A DNA stretch of 64,000 nucleotides from Bauldia sp. (lineage in GTDB: Bacteria; Pseudomonadota; Alphaproteobacteria; Rhizobiales; Kaistiaceae), in assembly GCA_026126065.1 (NCBI GenBank), contig JAHCJY010000007.1, positions 1 to 64,000 of the forward strand, written 5' to 3'. Position numbers and translations under genes: made by a program. Position 1 is the first letter of the stretch, and every line of letters starts with the position of its first letter. Of the stretch, positions 57,212 through 64,000 are shown piece by piece. Below the pieces are notes generated by a model. It saw only the letters and a list, made by a program, of their open reading frames with translations. It was not told the DNA's origin and made no database searches.

Positions 57212-58003
57212 ATGGGCGAGGTCCGCGAAACGCGGCTCAAGGTCGGCATCGGCTTCCTGGAAAGGGAGATCGCGGTGCTTGCACGCCCTGGCGGCTCGCC
57301 GGGCCTCTTCTGGCTCGGCGGTTACCGTTCCGACATGAGTGGCTCCAAGGCGAAAGCGATCGACCGCTACGCCACCGCGATAGGGCTCGCCTGCACGCGC
57401 TTCGACTATTCCGGCCACGGGCGGTCGGGCGGCGAGTTCGACCTGGGCACGATCTCGCGCTGGCTCGACGAGGCGCGTGCCGTGTTTGCCACCACCACGG
57501 GTCCCCAGATCGTCATCGGCTCCTCGATGGGCGGCTGGCTCGCCCTCCTCCTCGCCCGCGCCGAACGGCTGGTTGCGGCCAAGAGCCGGATCGCCGGAAT
57601 GATCCTGATCGCGCCCGCGGTCGACATGACCAAGACGCTGATGTGGGACAACATGACCAAGGCGCAGCGGGACCAGCTCGTCACGAAGGGAGTCTTCGAG
57701 CGCCCGCCGCCGCGGCCGGGCGACGATGTCCTGCCGATCACGAAACGGCTGATCGACGACGGCGAGATCCACCTCTTCGGCAGCCGCCTGATCGAGACGG
57801 GCTGCCCGGTCCACATCCTGCAGGGCATGGAGGACGAGGAGGTGCCCTACCGCCACGCCACCGCGCTCCTCGAACGGCTGGCGAGCGACGACGTGGTGCT
57901 GACGCTCGTGAAGGACGGCGACCACCGGCTGTCGCGACCGGAAGATCTCGAGCGGCTCCAGGCCGCGCTGACGGCAATGATCGGGGAAATCGGGGCGGGG
58001 TAG
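57212..58003 (+). CDS. Alpha/beta hydrolase
   Basis: 263 aa alpha/beta-hydrolase fold. Nucleophile elbow GSSMGG (in [18 protein letters not shown]), oxyanion region [15 protein letters not shown], acid region around [10 protein letters not shown] and catalytic His in KDGDHRLS. Similar to ABHD10-like thioesterases/esterases; natural substrate unknown. GGAGGAG (57197-57203) eight bases upstream supports the ATG at 57212 over one eight codons earlier. Divergent from infC. Confidence 0.9.
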   Translation: MGEVRETRLKVGIGFLEREIAVLARPGGSPGLFWLGGYRSDMSGSKAKAIDRYATAIGLACTRFDYSGHGRSGGEFDLGTISRWLDEARAVFATTTGPQIVIGSSMGGWLALLLARAERLVAAKSRIAGMILIAPAVDMTKTLMWDNMTKAQRDQLVTKGVFERPPPRPGDDVLPITKRLIDDGEIHLFGSRLIETGCPVHILQGMEDEEVPYRHATALLERLASDDVVLTLVKDGDHRLSRPEDLERLQAALTAMIGEIGAG

Positions 58004-58005
58004 CG

Positions 58006-59346
58006 CTACGGCGTCAGATCGATCCGCCGGAGCTCAGGCGTCGCCGCGAGGACGGCGTCGATCCCGCCCGGAGGAGCGCCACGGAGGTGCTCGTTGAAGA
58101 AGGCAAGCACGAGTGCGTCCGAGACCGCGAGGACGCGGGCGGCGTCGGTTTCGCCACCGATTGGCAGCCCGCCGAGCCCCGGCAGAGCGGCGTACAGGCC
58201 GATGTCGGAGAACTTCATGTGGTCGCTGCCGGTAACGGCGAACAGGGTTTCCGACCGCCCGAGCACGTCGGCCAGACCGCCGATGAACGCCTGTTCGTCC
58301 GCATAGGCGGCGCGGTATGCGGCCTCGCCGCCGGCCGTCCGGAACACCATCTCGCGATCCGCGGCGGGCACATCGTCGGGCGCCGCGGCGAAGCGAAGGT
58401 TCTGCCGGCCCGCTATCGCCTGGACCGTGTGCCTGTCGTTAGCGATCATGAGGAACGGGGCCATCGCGGCGGAAGCCTCCCCCGGCGTGGTGAACACGAC
58501 ACCATCGAGATCAACGGCCGCGCGGACGCGACTGTCGTTGATCGCGAGGTTGTAGGCGACAGCGCCGCCGACCGAATGGCCCATCACGCCAACCGCATCG
58601 AGGTCGATCCGCCCGGCAAAACGCGCGTCGATGCCGCCATCCAGCCGCTGGAGCTCCGAGATCACGAAGCTGACGTCGTCCGCCATGATCCGGGTCAACG
58701 GGACTGCGGGCTCGGGCACGTCGAACGGGCGGGTCGCCTCGGTGGCAAGAACGATGCGGTCGGGCAGGCGCACGGCGCCGGCCAGATAGGGGTGGTCGAT
58801 CGCGAGCACGATGTAGCCATGGCTCGCGAAGTCCTCGGCCTGGGCGGTGTGCATTTCCATCGTGGTGCCGGCACCGGGCGAAAACAGGATCAGGGGATAG
58901 CGCGCCGCCTCATCCGACAGCGCGGCGTCGGTCCGGGAATGTGTCACGGCCTCGGCGAGCGGGGCGAAGGGCTCCCACGGCAACTGGTAGAAGGCGATGC
59001 TGGCGCGGAGATGCTCGATGAAGCCGCCGAAGTACGGTGCGAGCGGCGCAGTGCTGGCCGGATCGGCCGGGTAGTAGGCCTTCACGGTCAGTTCGCGGGG
59101 AACGGTCACTTCCGAGCGAAAGGGGTCGGTCCGCGCGTCGTCTGCGAGGTGGATGTAGGTCACGCCTACGGCGGACGGCCCTGTCGGCTCAGGCAGCGCA
59201 AACTGTGCCCTGGCGACCGTCGAGAACACGACCACTCCGACCAGGAGCGTCGCCAGCGCGACGAGCCGAGTCTTCACCCACGGCGGGCGCGAAAGGGCGA
59301 GCGGGAGCACACCGCCCGGAACGGCGGCGATCTTGCGAAAGGTCAT
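58006..59346 (-). CDS. Membrane-anchored PAF-acetylhydrolase-like esterase
   Basis: 446 aa. An N-terminal hydrophobic segment (about 27-46, LVALATLLVGVVVFSTVARA) anchors or exports it. The alpha/beta-hydrolase body resembles platelet-activating-factor acetylhydrolase isoform II-type proteins: YPLILFSPGAGTTMEMHTAQAEDFASHGYIVLAIDHPY, nucleophile GHSVGG, a likely catalytic His in GSDHMKFSD. ATG at 59346; a TTG three codons earlier overlaps the preceding stop (TTGA) and is the alternative. Third gene of the padR operon. Likely acts on lipids or esters; not proven. Confidence 0.87.
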   Translation of the reverse strand: MTFRKIAAVPGGVLPLALSRPPWVKTRLVALATLLVGVVVFSTVARAQFALPEPTGPSAVGVTYIHLADDARTDPFRSEVTVPRELTVKAYYPADPASTAPLAPYFGGFIEHLRASIAFYQLPWEPFAPLAEAVTHSRTDAALSDEAARYPLILFSPGAGTTMEMHTAQAEDFASHGYIVLAIDHPYLAGAVRLPDRIVLATEATRPFDVPEPAVPLTRIMADDVSFVISELQRLDGGIDARFAGRIDLDAVGVMGHSVGGAVAYNLAINDSRVRAAVDLDGVVFTTPGEASAAMAPFLMIANDRHTVQAIAGRQNLRFAAAPDDVPAADREMVFRTAGGEAAYRAAYADEQAFIGGLADVLGRSETLFAVTGSDHMKFSDIGLYAALPGLGGLPIGGETDAARVLAVSDALVLAFFNEHLRGAPPGGIDAVLAATPELRRIDLTP

Positions 59347-59351
59347 GGCGG

Positions 59352-59828
59352 TCAAGCTCTGTTGCGGCGACGGCGGGCAAGGTTGGCGACCAGCGCGCTG
59401 CCGAGGAGGTAGCTCACCAGAGCGGCGAGAAGCGCTGGCACGGCAACGAGCGCACCCATGCCAACCAGCACCGCAACGCCAGCCATCGGCGGGTGAGGGA
59501 CGGCGATTGCGAGGCTCATGCCCGCCGCCAGCAAGGCCACGAACAGCGGCGGGAACAGCAGCGCCGCAACAGCAATGCCAGCGAAAGTCGGTCGCGGCAG
59601 CCGAGCCCTTTCTGCCAGCGCCGCACCATGCTGGCGCACGATGTTGGCGCCCTCGTCGGCCACCGTCGCCAGCCAGAACTTCGCATCGGTACGACCGCCG
59701 TTCGCCTCGATGTCGTCGCGGTGGTCGTTGAACGTTTGCATCATCTCGGCACCGAACTGTCGCCGGAAGGCGGTCGGGTAGAGCGACAGGATGAGACGAT
59801 AGAGGCGCGTCGCGGCGGACCTGGTCAT
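59352..59828 (-). CDS. Membrane protein with permease-prefix-like N-terminus
   Basis: 158 aa. The N-terminal 25 residues (RLYRLILSLYPTAFRRQFGAEMMQTF) resemble the helical prefix found on many ABC-type permeases of stress or antibiotic systems. Two to three membrane helices follow (about 83-100 and 108-150), ending in basic ARRRRNRA. No transporter domain. It is coupled by ATGA overlap to the padR gene and followed by the esterase gene, so it is probably part of a response to a membrane-active or lipophilic compound. Function unknown. Confidence 0.78.
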   Translation of the reverse strand: MTRSAATRLYRLILSLYPTAFRRQFGAEMMQTFNDHRDDIEANGGRTDAKFWLATVADEGANIVRQHGAALAERARLPRPTFAGIAVAALLFPPLFVALLAAGMSLAIAVPHPPMAGVAVLVGMGALVAVPALLAALVSYLLGSALVANLARRRRNRA

Positions 59829-60190
59829 GCCCAGGCTCCCGCCGGTGTGGACGCGGAGGGCATCAGGTCCCGGTTCCGGATCGCCTCGACCGTGGCGACG
59901 TAGCGCCGGATTTCGGTCGTGAGTGCCGCCTGACCGCGCGAGGTGATCCGATAGTACTTGCGACGCTCGTCGCCGCCTTCGGGCCGCTCGCCGGCATCCT
60001 CGATCAACCCGTCCGCCAGCATCCGCTTGATGGAGCCATAAAGGGTCCCGTTCCCCATCCGGATACGGTCGCCGGAATCCCGCCGCACCTCCTTCATGAT
60101 CTCGTATCCGTGCTGCTCGCGCTTCGCGAGGGCGAGCAGGATATGGAACACGGCGGGGGTGAGCGGGATGGCGTCTGTTAGGTCCGTCAT
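59825..60190 (-). CDS. PadR family transcriptional regulator
   Basis: 121 aa winged-helix repressor: LTPAVFHILLALAKREQHGYEIMKEV, GNGTLYGSIKRMLADGLIEDAGERP, and the Asp/Glu-Arg-Arg-Lys-Tyr-Tyr wing (DERRKYYRIT). The C-terminal helix for dimerisation is short (PadR-s2 class). ATG at 60190; the longer frame would include the promoter. First gene of padR-membrane protein-esterase, all with four-base or near overlaps. A palindromic operator lies in its own promoter spacer, so it is autoregulated. Confidence 0.95.
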   Translation of the reverse strand: MTDLTDAIPLTPAVFHILLALAKREQHGYEIMKEVRRDSGDRIRMGNGTLYGSIKRMLADGLIEDAGERPEGGDERRKYYRITSRGQAALTTEIRRYVATVEAIRNRDLMPSASTPAGAWA

Positions 60191-60197
60191 GGACCTA

Positions 60198-60226
60198 TGA
60201 GTATGTCCGTTGCGGACATATGTCAA
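60198..60226 (-). promoter_or_regulatory. padR promoter with PadR-type operator
   Basis: Minus strand: consensus TTGACA (60221-60226), 17-base spacer, TACTCA (60198-60203). The spacer contains a palindrome, TATGTCCG-TTG-CGGACATA on the plus strand (60202-60220), i.e. ATGT-N9-ACAT, close to the ATGT-N8-ACAT operator known for PadR. The predicted start falls next to the padR ATG at 60190, so the mRNA may be leaderless. Confidence 0.8.
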
Positions 60227-60269
60227 CGGCCCCGGCGAACGCGCCGGGGACGTTGACCGGAATCCCTGC

Positions 60270-60851
60270 CTAGGCCGGAGCCTCCGCGTTCGCGACGCCC
60301 TTCAGGCGCACCTTGGACGCCGTCGGGCCGGTGTCGCCGATGTCCTCGATGTAGTGGACCTCGTCGCCGCGGCGGAGCTTGTCGAAATCGCCCGTGAGCA
60401 GCGAGTTGCGGTGGAAGTAGAGGAGGCCGCCTTCGGCCGTCAGCAGGAAGCCGTGGTCGGCATCGGCGTGCATTTCGGCGACCTGGCCGAGCAGCTGGTT
60501 CTGGCCGTCGTGCTGCACGAAGCGGGCGCGGCCCTGCTGCTTCTCCTTCAGTTCAGCCAGCCGCCGTTCGGCGATGCGGAAGGATTCCGCGATCGCGGTC
60601 TTGAGGTCGGGGGACTGGTACTTGCGCTGGAGGTGGTCGGCCTGCGCGACGACGATGTCGGCGCGGCCCGGAATCCCGAGCTCGATATGGACCACGGGGG
60701 GAGCATTGTGCGCCGGACGCTCGACCCGGACACGGGCCGAGATGATCCGATCGTAGACTTTCTCGAGCTTCGCCACTCGCTCCCTGATGTCGGTTTCCGC
60801 CCATTCGGTTGGATCGACGTGGTGGAAAGCAAGCTCGAGTGGCACCTGCAT
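60270..60851 (-). CDS. HPF/RaiA-like protein with cold-shock-like C-terminal domain
   Basis: 193 aa. Residues 1-115 are a ribosome hibernation/modulation factor fold (LAFHHVDPTEWAETDIRERVAKLEKVYDRIISARVRVERP). Residues 120-185 look like a cold-shock (OB) domain (GQVAEMHADADHGFLLTAEGGLLYFHRNSLL). Such two-domain proteins occur in alphaproteobacteria and probably bind ribosomes or RNA; they differ from the long HPF with its HPF_C dimerisation domain. No neighbours explain it. Confidence 0.88.
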   Translation of the reverse strand: MQVPLELAFHHVDPTEWAETDIRERVAKLEKVYDRIISARVRVERPAHNAPPVVHIELGIPGRADIVVAQADHLQRKYQSPDLKTAIAESFRIAERRLAELKEKQQGRARFVQHDGQNQLLGQVAEMHADADHGFLLTAEGGLLYFHRNSLLTGDFDKLRRGDEVHYIEDIGDTGPTASKVRLKGVANAEAPA

Positions 60852-60913
60852 GTTCGTTCTCCTTCAGTCGTTCACAAGGAGAGAGTGGGCTTCGATTGCG
60901 GCGTCCGCAAGGG

Positions 60914-61795
60914 TCAGCGGGGCCCGCCACCCTCGCCCTCAGCCAGCAGCGCGGCCAGGCCCTCGCGGTAGGTCGGGTAGCGCAGCCTGACGCCGAGTTC
61001 GGCCTTCATCTTCCCGTTCGCGACCCGTTTGTTCTCGCCGTAGAAGGAACGGGCCATTGGCGAAAGGTCCGCGGTGTCGAACGGAATCTCGGGGGGCGGC
61101 GGCACACCCAGAAGGGCCGCGGCGTGGGCGACGACATCCTGCGGCGGGCATGGCTCGTCGTCGGTGACATTGAAGACGCCGTCGGCGGTCCTGGTGAACG
61201 CCGCCCCAATGGCCGATGTGATGTCCGCCACATGGATGCGGTTGAACACCTGTCCCGGCTTGACCAGCCGCCGCGCCGTGCCGTCGGCGATGTTGGCAAG
61301 GGCGTTCCGCCCGGGACCGTAGATGCCGGCGAGCCGGAGAATGGCGAGCGGCCTCCGCGCGCCCAGCGACAGGTTCCGCCACGCCGTCTCGGCGGCAACA
61401 CGCTGGACCGAGCGCGCGCTGACCGGCCGCTCCGGCGTTTCCTCGTCCACCCAGGCGCCGCCGTGATCGCCGTAGACCCCGACGGTCGAGAGATAGGCGA
61501 TCGAGCGAAGGCTCTCCAGCGCCGCGATATCCTCGGCATGGTCGAGGAGGACCGGATCACCCGCGGGCCCGGGCGGGATCGAGACCAGGAGGTGCGTGGT
61601 GCGGCGGAGGCAGGCCGCGACCTCCGCCGAGGCGCCCTTGCCGTCGAACAGGACCGCGTCTATCCCGGCCGCCCTCAGTTCCTCGACCTTGTCCTGTGTC
61701 CGCGCCGTACCGCCGATCCACGCCGCGCCGGTCCGGCGGCGGCGGGCGATGTAGGCCATCGAGCTGTAGCCGAGACCGAAGACGAAGAGGTGCAT
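60914..61795 (-). CDS. NAD-dependent epimerase/dehydratase-like (SDR) protein
   Basis: 293 aa extended SDR. N-terminal FVFGLGYSSMAYIARRR in place of a classic GxxGxxG; YLSTVGVYGDHGGAWVDEETPERP and LRLAGIYGPGRNAL are family features of YeeZ/SDR5-type proteins. The YxxxK catalytic pair is not obvious, so catalytic activity is uncertain. C-terminus GENKRVANGKMKAELGVRLRYP matches this subgroup. Coding strand continues from queG, 28 bases downstream of it. Confidence 0.86.
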   Translation of the reverse strand: MHLFVFGLGYSSMAYIARRRRTGAAWIGGTARTQDKVEELRAAGIDAVLFDGKGASAEVAACLRRTTHLLVSIPPGPAGDPVLLDHAEDIAALESLRSIAYLSTVGVYGDHGGAWVDEETPERPVSARSVQRVAAETAWRNLSLGARRPLAILRLAGIYGPGRNALANIADGTARRLVKPGQVFNRIHVADITSAIGAAFTRTADGVFNVTDDEPCPPQDVVAHAAALLGVPPPPEIPFDTADLSPMARSFYGENKRVANGKMKAELGVRLRYPTYREGLAALLAEGEGGGPR

Positions 61796-61823
61796 CAGGC
61801 TTCTCCCGGGCGGCTATGCGCGG

Positions 61824-63080
61824 TCACGGCGCTCCCTCCCATTCCGCCAGAACGCCGGGGTCCGCTTCCCGGAGCATGTGATCGGCGCGGAGACCGGCAA
61901 GCACGCCCTCGCCTGCAAGCCGCCGCACCGCCCAGACGGCGGCCCCCCTCACCGCGGGCGACGGATCGTCCAGAAGCGCTTCCGCGGAAGGAAGCAGTGT
62001 CGGCGCCCCGGAGTTCCCGATGGCGACCAGGACGTTGCGCACGAAGCGGTCGCGGCCGATGCGCTTGACCGGCGAAGCCGGGAAGCGTGCGCGGAAGGCC
62101 GCCTCGTCGAGCGCCGCAAGCTCCGCCAGCGGTGGCGCGGCTAGGTCGGCCCGCGCCGCTAGGCGGGCGTCGCGTCCTGCGACGGCAAACTTGTTCCACG
62201 GGCAGGCGGCAAGGCAGTCGTCGCAACCATAGATGCGGTTGCCGATGGCCAGGCGGAGGTCGCGCGGAATGGGGCCGGCGTGCTCGATCGTGAGGTAGGA
62301 GATGCAGCGCCTCGCGTCGAGCTGATAGGGCGCGGGGAACGCCGCCGTGGGGCAGGCATCAAGGCACGCGCGGCACGAGCCGCAGGCATCCTCGGCCGCC
62401 TCGTCGCGCGGCAGCTCCAGCGTGGTGAACAGCGCTCCGAGGAAGAGCCATGAGCCGAATTCGCGCGAGACGAGGTTGGTGTGCTTGCCCTGCCAGCCGA
62501 GGCCGGCGGCAGCTGCGAGCGGTTTCTCCATCACCGGGGCAGTATCGACGAAGACCTTCACCTCGCCGCCGAAACGGGCCTTGAAGCGGCTCGCCAGCGT
62601 CTTCAGCCGCCCCTTGAGGACGTCGTGATAGTCGCGGCCGCGGGCATAGACGGAGATCGCTCCGCGTTCACGTTCGGCCTGGGCCGCGCGCGGGTCGCCC
62701 TCGGGGCCGTAATTGAAGCCGAGCATCACCACGGAGCTGACCTCGGGCCACAGGGCCCTCGGCGAGGACCGTCGGCTCTCGGTGTCCGCGAGCCAGTCCA
62801 TGGTCCCGTTGCGGCCGGCGGCGAGGAATTCGCGAAGGCGCTGCGCGGCTTCGGGGATCGCGTCGGCGGCGGCGACGCGCACGACGTCGAAGCCGGACGA
62901 TTTCGCATCCGCAACGAGCGAGGCCTTCGCTTCCGCCGGCGTCTTGGGCCGTTCGCCCTCGCGGCGGCCCCGGCGGCCTAGAAGTCCGGGTCGGTGTAAT
63001 GCGGCGACGGGTTCGCGCCCTTGATCCGGTCGGCGAGGATCGGGCGGAACGACAGCCGGGACTTTATCCTCGCGTACCAC
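61824..63080 (-). CDS. queG: Epoxyqueuosine reductase (start uncertain)
   Basis: Cobalamin and [4Fe-4S] enzyme that reduces epoxyqueuosine to queuosine in tRNA wobble position 34. The two ferredoxin clusters read [16 protein letters not shown] and [35 protein letters not shown] is the cobalamin region, and HEAT-like helices end the protein. The conserved N-terminal helix ([18 protein letters not shown]) lies upstream of any ATG, GTG or TTG except a GTG at 63080, which overlaps gst by 103 bases and adds about 50 non-conserved residues. That GTG is given as the outer limit; see findings. Confidence 0.9.
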   Translation of the reverse strand: MVREDKVPAVVPPDPRRPDQGREPVAALHRPGLLGRRGRREGERPKTPAEAKASLVADAKSSGFDVVRVAAADAIPEAAQRLREFLAAGRNGTMDWLADTESRRSSPRALWPEVSSVVMLGFNYGPEGDPRAAQAERERGAISVYARGRDYHDVLKGRLKTLASRFKARFGGEVKVFVDTAPVMEKPLAAAAGLGWQGKHTNLVSREFGSWLFLGALFTTLELPRDEAAEDACGSCRACLDACPTAAFPAPYQLDARRCISYLTIEHAGPIPRDLRLAIGNRIYGCDDCLAACPWNKFAVAGRDARLAARADLAAPPLAELAALDEAAFRARFPASPVKRIGRDRFVRNVLVAIGNSGAPTLLPSAEALLDDPSPAVRGAAVWAVRRLAGEGVLAGLRADHMLREADPGVLAEWEGAP

Positions 63081-63664
63081 GCCTTCGCAGCCTCACCCTC
63101 TTCCCACGGCACCTCGCCCATATAGTCGAGGCAGGAAACCTCGGCCGCGGCGGCAAGATCCGCAAGGCTGAGGCGGCGGCCGGCGAGCCAGTGGCGCCGC
63201 TCGGCCAGATAGTTGATGTAGCGGATATGATAGCGAATGTTGGTGCGGCCCGCCCGGATGGCGGTTGAATCCGGCGATCCGCCCCTGCTTCCGGGCAGCC
63301 GCTTGAAGACGAGCTCGTTCACCAGGAGCTTCGTTACCTCCGCGTGCATCTTCTGGCCGAACCAGGCGACGAGCCGGCGCGCCTCGGCGCGCTCCACCGC
63401 CGTATCCGGCATCAGCGAATCCTCGCCGAAGCGCACGCCCCGCGTCTCCGCCAGATACTCCGCAATCACGGAGGCCTCGGCGATCACCGCCTCATTGTCG
63501 TCGGCCAGCACCGGCAGCGAACCAGACGGATTGAGCGCCAGCAGCGTCTCGTCCCGCGTCAGCGGGTTCATCTCGCTGAGCGTCACTTCCTCGCCATACT
63601 CGGCCAGGACGAGCCGGACATAGCGGGAGGGCGCGGAGAGCGGGTGGTGATAGAGCGTCGGCAT
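62978..63664 (-). CDS. Glutathione S-transferase family protein
   Basis: 228 aa. N-terminal thioredoxin-like domain (1-80): [24 protein letters not shown] and [27 protein letters not shown] with the glutathione-binding cis-Pro and Glu-Ala-Ser (EAS). C-terminal helical domain from about 90 with [22 protein letters not shown]. Catalytic Ser/Tyr/Cys not assigned. Substrate unknown. Its 3' end overlaps the reading frame of queG. Confidence 0.93.
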   Translation of the reverse strand: MPTLYHHPLSAPSRYVRLVLAEYGEEVTLSEMNPLTRDETLLALNPSGSLPVLADDNEAVIAEASVIAEYLAETRGVRFGEDSLMPDTAVERAEARRLVAWFGQKMHAEVTKLLVNELVFKRLPGSRGGSPDSTAIRAGRTNIRYHIRYINYLAERRHWLAGRRLSLADLAAAAEVSCLDYMGEVPWEEGEAAKAWYARIKSRLSFRPILADRIKGANPSPHYTDPDF

Positions 63665-63799
63665 CGGGGGCTGCTTGGGAGGAACGAACCGCGCGGGCCC
63701 GGTCGGAGCGCGGCCCCCGCTGGTCCCGAAACGGGGCCGGGTATAGGACCACGACCGGGGCCGGACAAGCCGATTCGGGCCAACCCGGAAAGGTAGTCA

Positions 63800-64000
63800 A
63801 TGGAAACGGGAACCCTCATCGATGCCCTCATCCTCGGGCTCATCGAAGGGCTGACGGAGTTCATCCCGGTCTCCTCGACCGGTCACATCCTCCTTGCCGG
63901 CCATTTCCTCGGTTTCGAGAACCCCGGCCGCTCGTTCGAGATCATGATCCAGCTCGGCGCGATCCTCGCCGTGCTGAGCGTCTATGCCGCACGGCTGATG
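63800..64000 (+). CDS. uppP: Undecaprenyl-diphosphatase (5' part, cut by window end)
   Basis: The first 67 codons of UppP (BacA), the integral membrane enzyme that recycles undecaprenyl pyrophosphate to the carrier lipid for peptidoglycan synthesis. The N-terminus has [24 protein letters not shown], the signature with the catalytic Glu residues and the PVSSTGH loop, and [21 protein letters not shown]. The frame is still open at 64000. GGAAAGG upstream supports the ATG. Confidence 0.97.
   Translation, partial: METGTLIDALILGLIEGLTEFIPVSSTGHILLAGHFLGFENPGRSFEIMIQLGAILAVLSVYAARLM

Overview
The window is GC-rich bacterial chromosome, densely coding on both strands, with no rRNA, convincing tRNA, phage, transposase or CRISPR locus. 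Gene content and order point to an alphaproteobacterium, most likely of the order Hyphomicrobiales (Rhizobiales): hisB facing hslVU, a histone-deacetylase-like gene with xseB, dxs and tlyA, the phoR-pstSCAB-phoU-phoB block, a DUF6101 protein, a fused cysNC, and GC-rich palindromic intergenic repeats. This placement is inferred from synteny and protein style; no search was run.

Region 1 (1-13 kb): hisB, an HTH/zinc-ribbon protein, hslVU, pdxH, a class II J-protein, a Sua5-type enzyme, a crotonase, a deacetylase-like hydrolase, xseB, dxs, a PCu(A)C plus SCO copper-chaperone pair, and tlyA. Region 2 (13-23 kb): ribB, aroC, then the complete phosphate regulon phoR-pstS-pstC-pstA-pstB-phoU-phoB, with a three-unit Pho box ahead of pstS and a strong hairpin between pstS and pstC. 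Region 3 (23-41 kb): a long acidic single-pass membrane protein, a SERCA-like P-type ATPase, sulfate activation (cysD-cysNC, cysQ), a pair that fits reductive pyrimidine catabolism (carbamoyl-amino-acid hydrolase plus omega-amino-acid:pyruvate aminotransferase), purD, a LysE exporter, ubiA, DUF6101 and a GlcD-type flavoprotein.

Region 4 (41-51 kb) is the most unusual. Three exported proteins share an alternating two-module architecture with an invariant cysteine ladder (C-X30-C-X34-C-X33/34-C, then C-X36-C). They lie around an ECF sigma/anti-sigma pair, a COG4315-type secreted protein and a secreted PPC-like protein, mixed with fabI, a cupin and a histidine phosphatase. The paralogues look like an undescribed secreted, disulfide-rich family.

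Region 5 (51-64 kb): the translation cluster infC ... rpmI-rplT-pheS-pheT, in which infC starts with ATT and is separated from rpmI by two translationally coupled non-ribosomal genes (a small exported four-cysteine protein and a glycolipid-binding-domain protein). rpmI has its own good promoter and a 5' hairpin. Then come an alpha/beta hydrolase, a PadR-controlled three-gene operon with a palindromic operator in the promoter spacer, an HPF-like protein, an NAD-dependent epimerase-like protein, queG (with a start-codon problem), a glutathione S-transferase and the first 67 codons of uppP.
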